Below, piece after piece: positions 21,019-29,147 of a stretch of 64,000 bases of DNA. Below the pieces are notes generated by a model. It was given only the letters and a program-made list of their open reading frames with translations, was not told the DNA's origin and ran no database searches. Each line of letters opens with the position of its first letter. Position 1 is the stretch's first letter. The position numbers and the translations under genes were made by a program. This DNA is from Alphaproteobacteria bacterium (GTDB lineage: Bacteria > Myxococcota_A > UBA796 > GCA-2862545): assembly GCA_020632925.1 (NCBI GenBank), contig JACKER010000019.1, forward strand, positions 94,202 through 158,201. Reading direction: 5' to 3'.

Positions 21019-22349
21019 CAGTCCTCGAGGGGGCGGTCGCGGGTCTCCGTGACCCAGGGCAGGAGCAGCGCGCCGAGCACCGGCACCGCCGCGACCCACA
21101 CCAGCACCGACATCGCCGACGTGAGCGCGTCCGCACCCCGCGACGCCACGCCGCCGACCAGGAAGGGTCCCGCGGCGGCGAGCACCCGACCCGCGTTGTA
21201 GCAGAACCCGGCGCCGGTCCCGCGCAGCCGCGTCGGGAAGAGCTCCGGGAGGTAGTAGGTGAAGCTGCCGAACACGCCGAAGACCGACAGCCCGATCGGC
21301 AGGTACATCCACAGGCGCCCCTCGGCCGGTAGATCCAGCCCGAAGGCGGCGGCGATCGCGACCGCCGAGGCCACGAAGTAGAGACCGAACATCGCCCGGC
21401 GGCCGACGTGCTTCGCGATCGGCACGGTCAGCAGCGTGCCCGCGAGGCCGCCCACGTTGAAGACGTTGGTGGCCAGCGCCTTCCAGCCCTCCTTGAGCGC
21501 CGTCGTACCGGCGGGGTCGAGCCCGCGCGTGTGCGCCTCCACCTCCGCCAGACCGCTCGCGACCACCGGGATGAACGCGTTGCAGCTCCACCACATCACG
21601 AGCGCGGTGATCGCCATCGCGAGCCCGGACAGCGTCCGCGCGCGCATCGACCCCGCGAACAGCTCGGAGAGCCGCGGCGGGGCCTGATCCTTCGTGGACG
21701 CCCAGCGCTCCGGCTCCTCCACGAACCAGCGCACCGCGAGCGCGACCGCGGCCGGGATCAGACCCGACAGGAACACGATCCGCCACGAGGTTCCGGGATC
21801 CCCGGGGAGGACCACGCCCTGCACGAGCCAGGTCACCTGGGTCGCGAGGAAGAGCCCCAGCGGCGCGGAGGTGTACAGCAGGGCGCCCGCCTCGACGCGG
21901 CGGTTCTCCGGCACCACCTCGGCCACCATCGCGGCCCCGGCGGCCCACTCGCCGCCGATGCCCAGGCTCGCGACGATGCGGAACAGCAGCAGCACCCAGA
22001 TGTTCGGTGCGAGCGAGCAGGCCGCCGTGCCGAGCGAGTAGAGGGCCATCGTGATGAGGAGCGTGCGCGTCCGCCCGAGCTGGTCCGCGACGCGCCCGAA
22101 GAGGATGCCGCCGACGGCCCAGCCCACGAGCAGCACCGCGGACAGGGTCCCCGTCCAGAACAGCGTCGCCGAGCGCGCCTCCGGGGTCCCGAGCGGGAGC
22201 CCGAGCAGCGTCGGGACGCAGGAGGGAGCCACGAAGTTGAACAGCAGGCCGTCGAACACGTCGAAGCCCCAGCCCAGCCACGCCGCGAACAGTACGGTCC
22301 ACTGGTAGCGGTCCATGTCCAACGCGATCGCCGGTCCGCGCTGCGCCAC
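21018..22349 (-). CDS. MFS transporter, aromatic-acid/metabolite symporter-like
   Basis: 443 aa with 12 predicted helices. The first helix region WTVLFAAWLGWGFDVFDGLL carries the Asp-containing motif typical of the aromatic acid:H+ symporter and metabolite:H+ symporter groups. GRVADQLGRTRTL is the MFS loop 2-3 motif and GIGGEWAAGAAMVAEVVP the second-helix signature. The GTG at 22349 has GGAGG 6 nt upstream; an internal ATG at 22316 is the alternative. It is coupled to the downstream FAD oxidoreductase and divergent from the isomerase gene, which suggests uptake and degradation of an organic acid. Confidence 0.88.
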   Translation of the reverse strand: MAQRGPAIALDMDRYQWTVLFAAWLGWGFDVFDGLLFNFVAPSCVPTLLGLPLGTPEARSATLFWTGTLSAVLLVGWAVGGILFGRVADQLGRTRTLLITMALYSLGTAACSLAPNIWVLLLFRIVASLGIGGEWAAGAAMVAEVVPENRRVEAGALLYTSAPLGLFLATQVTWLVQGVVLPGDPGTSWRIVFLSGLIPAAVALAVRWFVEEPERWASTKDQAPPRLSELFAGSMRARTLSGLAMAITALVMWWSCNAFIPVVASGLAEVEAHTRGLDPAGTTALKEGWKALATNVFNVGGLAGTLLTVPIAKHVGRRAMFGLYFVASAVAIAAAFGLDLPAEGRLWMYLPIGLSVFGVFGSFTYYLPELFPTRLRGTGAGFCYNAGRVLAAAGPFLVGGVASRGADALTSAMSVLVWVAAVPVLGALLLPWVTETRDRPLED

Positions 22350-22402
22350 CCTGCCCTCCGGAGGCCGGCGAACATACTACGTGCGCACACCGGGAGGTCC
22401 CC

Positions 22403-23215
22403 TTGTCCGCACCGTTCCTCACCGTCCTCCGCGACGGCCCCGTCGCCGTCGTCGTCCTCGACCGACCCCAGCGCAAGAACGCGCTCGGCCCTGGCTTCTG
22501 GGACGAGATGCCGAAGGTGTTCGCGGACATCGACGCCGATCCCGCGGTCCGCTGCGTCGTCCTGCGGGGCGCGGGCGACTGCTTCACGTCGGGGCTGGAC
22601 CTGGTCGAGATGTTGCCGCGGCTGCCGCTGGACCCGACCGGCGGCGTCGACGGCGCGCGCCAGACCGCGCTGCACCAGCTGATCCGCAGCATGCAGGGCG
22701 CCATCACCTGCGTGGAGCGGTGCCGCGTGCCGGTGATCGCCGCCATCCACGGCTGGTGCCTCGGCGGCGGGGTCGATCTCGCGACGGCGGCCGACATCCG
22801 GTGGTGCTCGTCGGACGCGACCTTCGGCGTCCGCGAGACGCGCCTCGCGATGGTGGCGGACGTGGGCACCCTCCAGCGCCTGCCGGGGATCGTGGGGCCG
22901 GGACACGCCCGCGAGCTGGTGTACACCGGCGACGACATCGACGCCGAGCACGCCTTCCGCATCGGGCTGGTCACGAAGGTGTTCCCCGAGCCGCACGCGC
23001 TGATGCAGGCCGCGGAGTCGCTGGCGCGACGGATCGCCGAGAACCCACCACTCGCCGTGCAGGGCGCCAAGCGGGTCATGGTGGAGGCCGAGCGCCACGA
23101 GATCGACCGGGGTCTGGAGTACGTGGCGACGTGGAACGCGGCGCATCTCGTGACCCGCGACCTGCTCACGGCGGTCGCCGCGCGTGGCAAGAAGGCCAGC
23201 TACGAAGGTCGTTGA
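22403..23215 (+). CDS. Delta3,5-delta2,4-dienoyl-CoA isomerase-like crotonase
   Basis: 270 aa of the enoyl-CoA hydratase/isomerase fold. The three acidic residues of rat ECH1 (Asp176, Glu196, Asp204) are matched with the same spacing by Asp125, Glu145 and Asp153, and the diagnostic DVGTLQRLP is present. The oxyanion loop CFTSGLDL and HGWCLGGGVDL also fit. It would shift double bonds of dienoyl-CoA during oxidation of unsaturated fatty acids. The start is TTG with GGGAGG upstream. It is divergent from the MFS/flavoprotein pair. Ordinary enoyl-CoA hydratase is less likely because the two hydratase glutamates are not at their usual places. Confidence 0.85.
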   Translation: MSAPFLTVLRDGPVAVVVLDRPQRKNALGPGFWDEMPKVFADIDADPAVRCVVLRGAGDCFTSGLDLVEMLPRLPLDPTGGVDGARQTALHQLIRSMQGAITCVERCRVPVIAAIHGWCLGGGVDLATAADIRWCSSDATFGVRETRLAMVADVGTLQRLPGIVGPGHARELVYTGDDIDAEHAFRIGLVTKVFPEPHALMQAAESLARRIAENPPLAVQGAKRVMVEAERHEIDRGLEYVATWNAAHLVTRDLLTAVAARGKKASYEGR

Positions 23216-23284
23216 CAGCCGCACGTCAGCGAGCGGTGTGGGCGTCGCGGGTCTGTGTGGGTAGACGGTGACCCGGAGGAACCC

Positions 23285-24106
23285 ATGACCCGATCGATTC
23301 CCGCCCTGCTGCTGGCCCTGGCGCTCCCGATGTTCGCCTGGGCCGCCCCGTCGGTGGACCGCTCCATGGTGAACGACCTGCCCGAGGACGTGCGCAAGGC
23401 GCTCAACGAGCAGGAGAGCGCGCTCGCCGACATGGACGCGAAGATCGAGGAGGCGAAGGCGCACATCGATCAGGCCAAGGACGAGCTCGGCACGGCCAAG
23501 GACGAGCTCGGCTCCGCCAAGGACGACATCGGCTCCGCCAAGGACGACGCGAAGGCCGTCAAGGATGCCGGCAAGTCCGCGGTCGAGAGCAGCAAGCTCA
23601 TGGTCGAGCAGGCGGAGCTCGCGCTCGACGGCGCCGAGCAGGAGCTCGACGTGAAGAAGGCCGAGCTCGGCGTCGCCAAGACCAAGGGCGACAAGGGCGG
23701 GATCCAGACGGCGAAGGCCGCGATGATCGAGGCCAAGACGGCGGTGAACGACCGGAAGACCGAGGTGAAGGCCGCGAAGAAGGCGCTCAAGGACACCAGG
23801 TCCAACGCCTCCGACCAGCTCGACGCCGCGAAGAGCGACGTGGACGCCGCCAAGGACGCCGCGGATGCCTCGGCCGACGAGAAGGCCGCCGCCGCACTGG
23901 CGATCGACCGCGCCAAGCTCGAGCTGAAGCTGCTGCAGGCCCAGCGCGACCAGGCCGCGGCCGAGCTGGAGCTGGCCAAGGCGCAGGCCGTGAAGGACAA
24001 CGGCGGGGAGCTCGAGGTGACCGAATTCGAAGCCGAGGTCGCCACCGCCAAGGGCGCGGTCGCCGAGCTCGAGGGAGAGCTGGCGGCGATGGGCAGCGCC
24101 GAGTAG
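23285..24106 (+). CDS. Periplasmic Ala/Lys/Asp-rich coiled-coil protein
   Basis: 273 aa, with a classical signal peptide (MTRSIPALLLALALPMFAWA, cleavage after AWA). The mature chain is almost wholly helical coiled coil. Residues ~55-90 contain consecutive seven-residue units AKDELGT, AKDELGS, AKDDIGS and AKDDAKA. It has no Cys and no Trp after the signal, and is rich in Ala, Lys, Asp and Glu, resembling LEA-like or spacer proteins. The ATG has GGAGGA upstream, and TAGACG at 23262 may be the -10. The family is unknown. Structural or stress-protective roles are guesses. Confidence 0.75.
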   Translation: MTRSIPALLLALALPMFAWAAPSVDRSMVNDLPEDVRKALNEQESALADMDAKIEEAKAHIDQAKDELGTAKDELGSAKDDIGSAKDDAKAVKDAGKSAVESSKLMVEQAELALDGAEQELDVKKAELGVAKTKGDKGGIQTAKAAMIEAKTAVNDRKTEVKAAKKALKDTRSNASDQLDAAKSDVDAAKDAADASADEKAAAALAIDRAKLELKLLQAQRDQAAAELELAKAQAVKDNGGELEVTEFEAEVATAKGAVAELEGELAAMGSAE

Positions 24107-24141
24107 CGGCGTCCGGCTGGCGACGGCCGCTCACCAAGCGG

Positions 24142-24147
24142 TAGGAT
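24142..24147 (+). promoter_or_regulatory. -10-like element before the kinase gene
   Basis: TAGGAT begins 14 nt before the ATG at 24156. There is no ribosome site between, so a leaderless or near-leaderless mRNA is predicted. Confidence 0.45.
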
Positions 24148-24155
24148 GGCCCGCG

Positions 24156-25985
24156 ATGAGCGCCCCGCCGATCCCAGACGAAGCCCCTCGGTTCGCCGGA
24201 CAACGGTACGCCGTCGTCAGCCGAATCGGCGAAGGCGGCATGTCAACGGTGTATCGCGCGTACGACACCAAGCTCGGTGTCTGGCGCGCGATGAAGATCC
24301 TGAACCCGCAGCACGCCCGTCGCGCCAGGCTGCGGAACCGCTTCGAGTCCGAGGCTCGCACCATGGCGCGCCTCGAGCACCCGAACCTGGTGCGGATCTA
24401 CGACGTGGGCGTCGAGGGGAAGCTGCCCTTCATGATCATGGAGATCGTGATGGGTGGCAGCCTGCAGGAGTGGGTGGAGCGCCACGGGCCCATGCCGCTG
24501 CCGCTCGCCTTCCAGGCCACCCGTCAGGTCCTGCTCGGCGTCGCCTGCGTGCACGAGGCGGGCATCGTCCATCGCGACATCAAGCCGCACAACGTGCTCG
24601 TCGCGCCACCGGGCATCTGCAAGCTCACGGACTTCGGCATCGCGCAGATCCAGGACGACGCCCGCACCAAGACCGGCAGCGTGCTCGGCACCCAGGGGTA
24701 CATGGCGCCCGAGCAACGGCTCGACGCCAAGTCGGTCGACCACCGCGCCGATCTGTACGGCGTGGGCGCGATGCTCTGGTCGCTGCTGACCGGCCGGATC
24801 GCCCAGGACCTGTACAACTTCGCCAAGCAACCGAAGCTGTCCAAGGGGCTCGACCCGCGCGCCATCCCGGTGCTGACCCACTCCCTGACGTACGCTCGGG
24901 AGGACCGGTACCAGGACGCGGCCTCCATGCTGGCGGACGTGGACCGGGTGCTCGCGGAGATCGGCTCGGACGGCTCCGAGGTCCGCCACCTGCCCGACGA
25001 CGTGACCCGCAACGAGCGCTTCGACTTCGACGTGATGGAGGAGCTCGCGTTCATCCTGGTCGAGGGCCGCACCTCGGAGGACGTGCCCGACGAGGACCTG
25101 CCCCGCTCGATGCCGCCCAAGGTCCTCCCCTACTACATGCCGAAGACCGAGGCGCCGAAGCGCGCGATCGGCGCTCGCTTCGAGGAGGAGACGGAGACGA
25201 GTCTCCCGAGCTGGATCGACCGGGAGAGCCTGAACTCCGACTCCAAGGAGGAGGTGATCGGGGTGGACCTGTCGCCCCAGCACGTCCGCGTGACGCCGGT
25301 GGGCTCGCCGAACGTGCCCGAGGCACCCACGCCGCCGCCGGTCCAGTCCGTGACGCCGGAGCCGTCCCGCACGCCGCCCCCGCAGCCGCGCAAGCCAGCA
25401 GCGGAGCAGGAGCCCCCCAAGCGCACGCCACCCCCGCCTCGCCCGCCGGTGGTCACGCCGACCCAGGACGAGGAACCCGAGTCGGTCGTGAGCCGCCTCG
25501 TGACCATCGCCATGGTGCCGATCGCGGCGCTCGTCGGGTTGTTCGCGCTGCTCGCGATCGGCGTGGTGTTCACGGTGAACATCGCCGCGAACGAGGTCAA
25601 CGGCGCCGCCCGCAACGCGGAGGAGGCCCGCCAGCAGCTGCACGAGGCGCTGCGGCAGGAGCAGGACATCGTGAAGCTGCTCGGGGAGGTCGGCGCCGAC
25701 CGGGAACAGCTCGAGGGGCTCTTCCTGGTGTACCAGGAGCTCAAGACCGAGCCCGAGCGCACCCGCGCCGCGATCGAGCTGCTGGACGCGTGCGAGTCCG
25801 AGGGCCAGCGCTGGGTCGACGAGCAGGGGGGCACGCCGGCGCAGGTCCAGGCGAACCACACGCTCCGCCGGCTCCGCTCCGCACATCGCGCCTACGACGC
25901 CTCCATGAAGGACTGGAGGGAGTCCACGGACGGCGTGATGGGTTGGATGGCCACCCACGTCGGTGGCGCCAGCGCGCCCCGCTGA
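24156..25985 (+). CDS. Membrane Ser/Thr protein kinase
   Basis: 609 aa. Kinase domain ~15-280: GEGGMSTVYRA loop, RAMKIL lysine, VHRDIKPHN catalytic loop (~138), LTDFGIAQ and YMAPEQ, a complete active kinase. A ~100-residue acidic segment and a Pro-rich linker (~385-445) precede one transmembrane helix (~450-473). A helical extracytoplasmic domain of ~135 residues follows, with EEARQQLHEALRQEQDIVKL and RSAHRAYDASMKDW. No PASTA or other known sensor is visible. The VWA gene starts 12 nt downstream, so the two are probably functionally paired. Confidence 0.92.
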   Translation: MSAPPIPDEAPRFAGQRYAVVSRIGEGGMSTVYRAYDTKLGVWRAMKILNPQHARRARLRNRFESEARTMARLEHPNLVRIYDVGVEGKLPFMIMEIVMGGSLQEWVERHGPMPLPLAFQATRQVLLGVACVHEAGIVHRDIKPHNVLVAPPGICKLTDFGIAQIQDDARTKTGSVLGTQGYMAPEQRLDAKSVDHRADLYGVGAMLWSLLTGRIAQDLYNFAKQPKLSKGLDPRAIPVLTHSLTYAREDRYQDAASMLADVDRVLAEIGSDGSEVRHLPDDVTRNERFDFDVMEELAFILVEGRTSEDVPDEDLPRSMPPKVLPYYMPKTEAPKRAIGARFEEETETSLPSWIDRESLNSDSKEEVIGVDLSPQHVRVTPVGSPNVPEAPTPPPVQSVTPEPSRTPPPQPRKPAAEQEPPKRTPPPPRPPVVTPTQDEEPESVVSRLVTIAMVPIAALVGLFALLAIGVVFTVNIAANEVNGAARNAEEARQQLHEALRQEQDIVKLLGEVGADREQLEGLFLVYQELKTEPERTRAAIELLDACESEGQRWVDEQGGTPAQVQANHTLRRLRSAHRAYDASMKDWRESTDGVMGWMATHVGGASAPR

Positions 25986-25997
25986 TACCCAGCACCC

Positions 25998-27425
25998 ATG
26001 GACCTGCCGATCTCCGAGGAGCTGTGCGTCGCCGTCCCCGCGCCGGTGGCGCAGATCGAGGCCGCAGCGCACGCGATCCCGCCGCGAGACATCGCGCTGA
26101 CGCGAGCGACGATCGTGCAGCAGAGCGCCCTGCGACCGCTGCCCGCCGAAGCCGCCCTGGCGTACATCGGACCCGCCCCCACCACCGAGCGCTTCGACGT
26201 GCGCGCCTCGGGCGGCCGCGACCCGGACGATCCGACCCACGGCTGGATGTCGGTGGAGGCGGTCGCACCCGTCGGCAAGTCGGACATCCCGCTGCGCATC
26301 ACGCTGCTGCTGGACGTGTCGAGCTCGATGGAGAGCGTCCCCACGCGCTCCCTGCCGATGCTGCAGGACACGATCGAGCCCAAGCAGCGCACGAACCGGC
26401 TCGACCTGGCCAAGGCGATCATCGACGAGCTGGTGTGGCGGATGCCGCCGCGCGGCGAGGTGGCGCTGGTGGTGTTCGAGGAGAACAACGCCCGCGTGCT
26501 GCTCCAGCCGACCTCGATCCTCCAGCGCGATCGGATCCGGGAGGCGGTGGCGCGCGCGAAGCCGGGCGACGCCAAGGGTGCGCGAACCCCGCTGGAGACG
26601 GTGTACGACCTCGCCGGCGGCACGTTCGATCCCTGCGCCGATCACCGGGTGCTGTTGATCACGGACGACAACGCGTACCTGGGCGGGAAGGAGAAGAAGA
26701 CCCACGCCACGGTCGAGCTGTGGGCCGACCGGGGGTTGGAGCTGTGGACCTTGTCGCTCGGCCTGCTGGGGCAGGACTCCCCGTCGCTGGACGCGCTGAC
26801 CGAGGCCGGAGGAGGCGTGCACCTCTACGCCGACTCGAAGAGCGAGGCGATCGAGCCGCTGGTGGCGGCGCTGCGGGCCTCGGGAGCGGTGGTGCGCGAC
26901 CCGTCGCTGCGGGTGGACTTCGGTCCGGACGTGGTCTCGTGGAAGCTCGTGGGCAGCGACGCGGCTCCCGGGCGCGGGAGCGACACCTGGACGCTCGGCG
27001 AGACGCTGGAGGGCGGATACCGGGAGACCCGGCTCTACGAGCTGACCCTGAAGCCGCCGCCCCCTCCGCCGCCGGAGCCGGAGGAGGGTACCGAGCCAGA
27101 GGTGCCCGAGCCGGGCGCCGAGCCCGAGGTGGCCGCCGCGCCGCCCCCGCCGCCTCCGCCGTGGGCCACCGTCGCCTGGTCCGCGGGCTCCCCCGTGCCG
27201 GGCGACTGGACGCGCGGCGACACGCTGAAGGTCGCCGGTGGCGCCCTGGTCGACGCCGCGCCGTACCTCCGCGCCCGGATCTACGCCCTGCGGGTCGCCG
27301 AAGCCACCCAGGACCCCTCGACCGACTGGAAGGCGATCGACGCGCTCGGCCAGCAGCTCGTCCGCGAGCCCGGCCCCGCCCGCGAGCTCAACGCCTGGGC
27401 CCACGATCTGGCGTCGAGGCCCTAG
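25998..27425 (+). CDS. VWA-domain protein with Pro-rich C-terminal region
   Basis: 475 aa without a signal peptide or membrane helix. The VWA domain (~95-290) has an intact MIDAS: DVSSSM (DxSxS, ~105), a Thr in GARTPLE, and Asp in LLITDDNA. A beta-rich domain follows, then Pro/Glu-rich linkers (~350-395) and a helical C-terminus. VWA domains bind protein partners through Mg2+. The ATG lies 12 nt after the kinase stop, and a TACCCA hexamer also begins exactly 12 nt before it, so it may have its own leaderless start. Its stop shares the palindrome CTAG with the convergent phosphatase stop. It is probably a substrate or scaffold of the adjacent kinase (inference). Confidence 0.88.
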   Translation: MDLPISEELCVAVPAPVAQIEAAAHAIPPRDIALTRATIVQQSALRPLPAEAALAYIGPAPTTERFDVRASGGRDPDDPTHGWMSVEAVAPVGKSDIPLRITLLLDVSSSMESVPTRSLPMLQDTIEPKQRTNRLDLAKAIIDELVWRMPPRGEVALVVFEENNARVLLQPTSILQRDRIREAVARAKPGDAKGARTPLETVYDLAGGTFDPCADHRVLLITDDNAYLGGKEKKTHATVELWADRGLELWTLSLGLLGQDSPSLDALTEAGGGVHLYADSKSEAIEPLVAALRASGAVVRDPSLRVDFGPDVVSWKLVGSDAAPGRGSDTWTLGETLEGGYRETRLYELTLKPPPPPPPEPEEGTEPEVPEPGAEPEVAAAPPPPPPPWATVAWSAGSPVPGDWTRGDTLKVAGGALVDAAPYLRARIYALRVAEATQDPSTDWKAIDALGQQLVREPGPARELNAWAHDLASRP

Positions 27426-28243
27426 ATCCCTACGGAGAGGACGCGGTCGGTCTCGACGCACCAGGCGGAGAGCCGGCGGCCGAAGCCCGCGCCCGTGTCG
27501 CACTGGACCACCCCGATCTGCGGGCGGCGACGCACCGCGCTGAGCGGGGTGTGCCCGGAGACGTGCACCCGGTCGTCGTCCATGCGGTTCTTCGGTGGGG
27601 TCCGCCCCCACATCGCCACCTCGCGGGCCCGCTCACGGACCGCGGCGTCCTCCGAGCCCAGCGCGACCATCGCCTCCTTGCCGAGCAGCGCGTGCGTGAC
27701 GACCACGCCCTCCGCTCGCCAGATCACCGGCAGGTCCGCGAGGAAGCGCAGATCCTCCGGGTCCACCCGCCAGGTCGACGGATCGGCGACGTCGATCGCA
27801 CCGTAGCTCGCGAGCGTCGTCGCGCCCCCCTGGACCAGCCAGGACAGCGTCTGGAAGCGGACGTAGTCGTCGAGCGGCAGCCACCGGCTCGCGTTCCCGA
27901 GCTTGCGCTCCCACAGCTCCTCGAACGTCGGCGTGTCGGGCGGCCAGGGATCGCCGGCGTCCGACATCAGGTCCGGCGCCACCGCGCGCACGACGGCCAG
28001 GAACATGGACTCGTGGTTCCCCATCACCGCCACGTGCGTCCCCGCCGCCACGCCGCGGGCCACGTGCCGCACCACGCCCGAGGAGTCCGGTCCACGGTCC
28101 ACCAGGTCGCCCACGCTGATCACCAGCGGCTGCAGCCCGTGCCTGGCGGCGTGGGCCGCGACCCGGTCCTCCAGCCTGCGCAGCGCGTCGAGCTGACCAT
28201 GGACATCGCCGACCACGGCGTGGAGCACACCCACCGTCCGCAC
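27422..28243 (-). CDS. PPP-family metallophosphatase (Ser/Thr phosphatase-like)
   Basis: 273 aa. The metal-binding series of PPP phosphatases is complete: GDVHGQ, GDLVDRG, GNHES, a His in VVVTHALLG, and SGHTPL. It resembles bacterial PrpA/bis(5'-nucleosyl)-tetraphosphatase-type enzymes and could remove phosphate from proteins or hydrolyse diadenosine polyphosphates. The GTG at 28243 is the first plausible start; GTGs at 28234 and 28228 are alternatives and none has a strong ribosome site. Its stop overlaps the VWA stop by 3 bp. Proximity to a kinase and a VWA protein suggests it reverses that signalling (inference). Confidence 0.85.
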   Translation of the reverse strand: MRTVGVLHAVVGDVHGQLDALRRLEDRVAAHAARHGLQPLVISVGDLVDRGPDSSGVVRHVARGVAAGTHVAVMGNHESMFLAVVRAVAPDLMSDAGDPWPPDTPTFEELWERKLGNASRWLPLDDYVRFQTLSWLVQGGATTLASYGAIDVADPSTWRVDPEDLRFLADLPVIWRAEGVVVTHALLGKEAMVALGSEDAAVRERAREVAMWGRTPPKNRMDDDRVHVSGHTPLSAVRRRPQIGVVQCDTGAGFGRRLSAWCVETDRVLSVGI

Positions 28244-28277
28244 CCCCGAGCCGAGCAACGTACCGCCGCGCGCGCGG

Positions 28278-29036
28278 TCATGGCAAGTCCGCGTCCTCCG
28301 GGTCGCCCGCCGTCCACGGGAACGGGACCGATGACGTACGACGAGCCTCGAACGCCGCCTTCTCACCCTCGGTGTACGGCGTGGGGCTCTCCTCGACGAC
28401 CGCGCGGACGAAGCTCGCCACGGCGTCGCGCACCGGCCGGCCCCAGTCGGTCTCCGTCCGCGTGTCCCAGAACTCGAGCAGCTCGGCCCGCCGCCCCTCG
28501 ACCGTCGACACCGCCGGGCGCCCCCAGAACAGCGACTCGCCGTCCGTCCACAGCCCGTCCAGGCGCTCCGGAAGCACCTCGAGTTTTCCCGCAAGCGCCT
28601 CGTCCGCCATCGCCGCGGACAGCGCCTCGAGATCCTCCGCCGTCGCGTTGGCCACGCTCGCCTCGATGCCGGCCCACCGCCGGTCCGACACCGTCCACGC
28701 GCCCATCGAGACGCAGGCCGTCGGCGCCACGATGCACAGCGGGTACGGCCGGATGCTGGTCCCGGGGATGGTCGGCATCTTCTTCCCGCGGGGGCCCGTG
28801 CGCCGGACACGCAGCGTGCCCTCGTCCGTCAGCACCACCTTCCCCTTCCAGGGGCTCTGCGGCGAGCGGAAGACCGTCTTGCCGTCCTTGTCCTTCACCC
28901 GGTCGTACCCGAGATCCACGATCCGCGAGACCACCTGGTCACGAGCGGCGTCCACCCGTTGCCCCAACACCGTGATCTCCTCGGAGACCGCGGGTTCCGG
29001 CTCCTCGGCCAGGGCGACCACACTCCACCACCACAC
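28278..29036 (-). CDS. Exported hypothetical protein
   Basis: 252 aa, unrecognised. The N-terminus MWWWSVVALAEEPEP is a very short, tryptophan-rich signal of the type seen several times in this window. The mature protein begins with EEITVLGQRVDAARDQVV, reminiscent of TonB-receptor N-termini but with no receptor domain. It then has RVKDKDGKTVFRSPQ and a helical C-terminus ending in acidic residues. The second GTG (29036) is chosen because GGAG lies 5 nt upstream; the GTG at 29042 is too close to it. It lies 34 nt upstream of the phosphatase gene, probably in the same transcript. Confidence 0.6.
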   Translation of the reverse strand: MWWWSVVALAEEPEPAVSEEITVLGQRVDAARDQVVSRIVDLGYDRVKDKDGKTVFRSPQSPWKGKVVLTDEGTLRVRRTGPRGKKMPTIPGTSIRPYPLCIVAPTACVSMGAWTVSDRRWAGIEASVANATAEDLEALSAAMADEALAGKLEVLPERLDGLWTDGESLFWGRPAVSTVEGRRAELLEFWDTRTETDWGRPVRDAVASFVRAVVEESPTPYTEGEKAAFEARRTSSVPFPWTAGDPEDADLP

Positions 29037-29147
29037 GGGCACTCCGTGTCGGCCGGGTATCGGACGGCCGCCGACACGGTGTATCTTGGCGCGGGCGAGG
29101 GGTGGCGGGACGTGGCTCGGGTCGAGGCGTCAGCGGAAGGAGCCTCG

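Noticed and set aside
24243..27611. Very long open frame on the minus strand (over 1,100 codons) opposite the kinase and VWA genes
   Set aside because: It is a mirror of GC-rich codon structure: the plus strand carries full kinase and VWA motifs, while the minus translation is low-complexity Arg/Gly/His with no domains.
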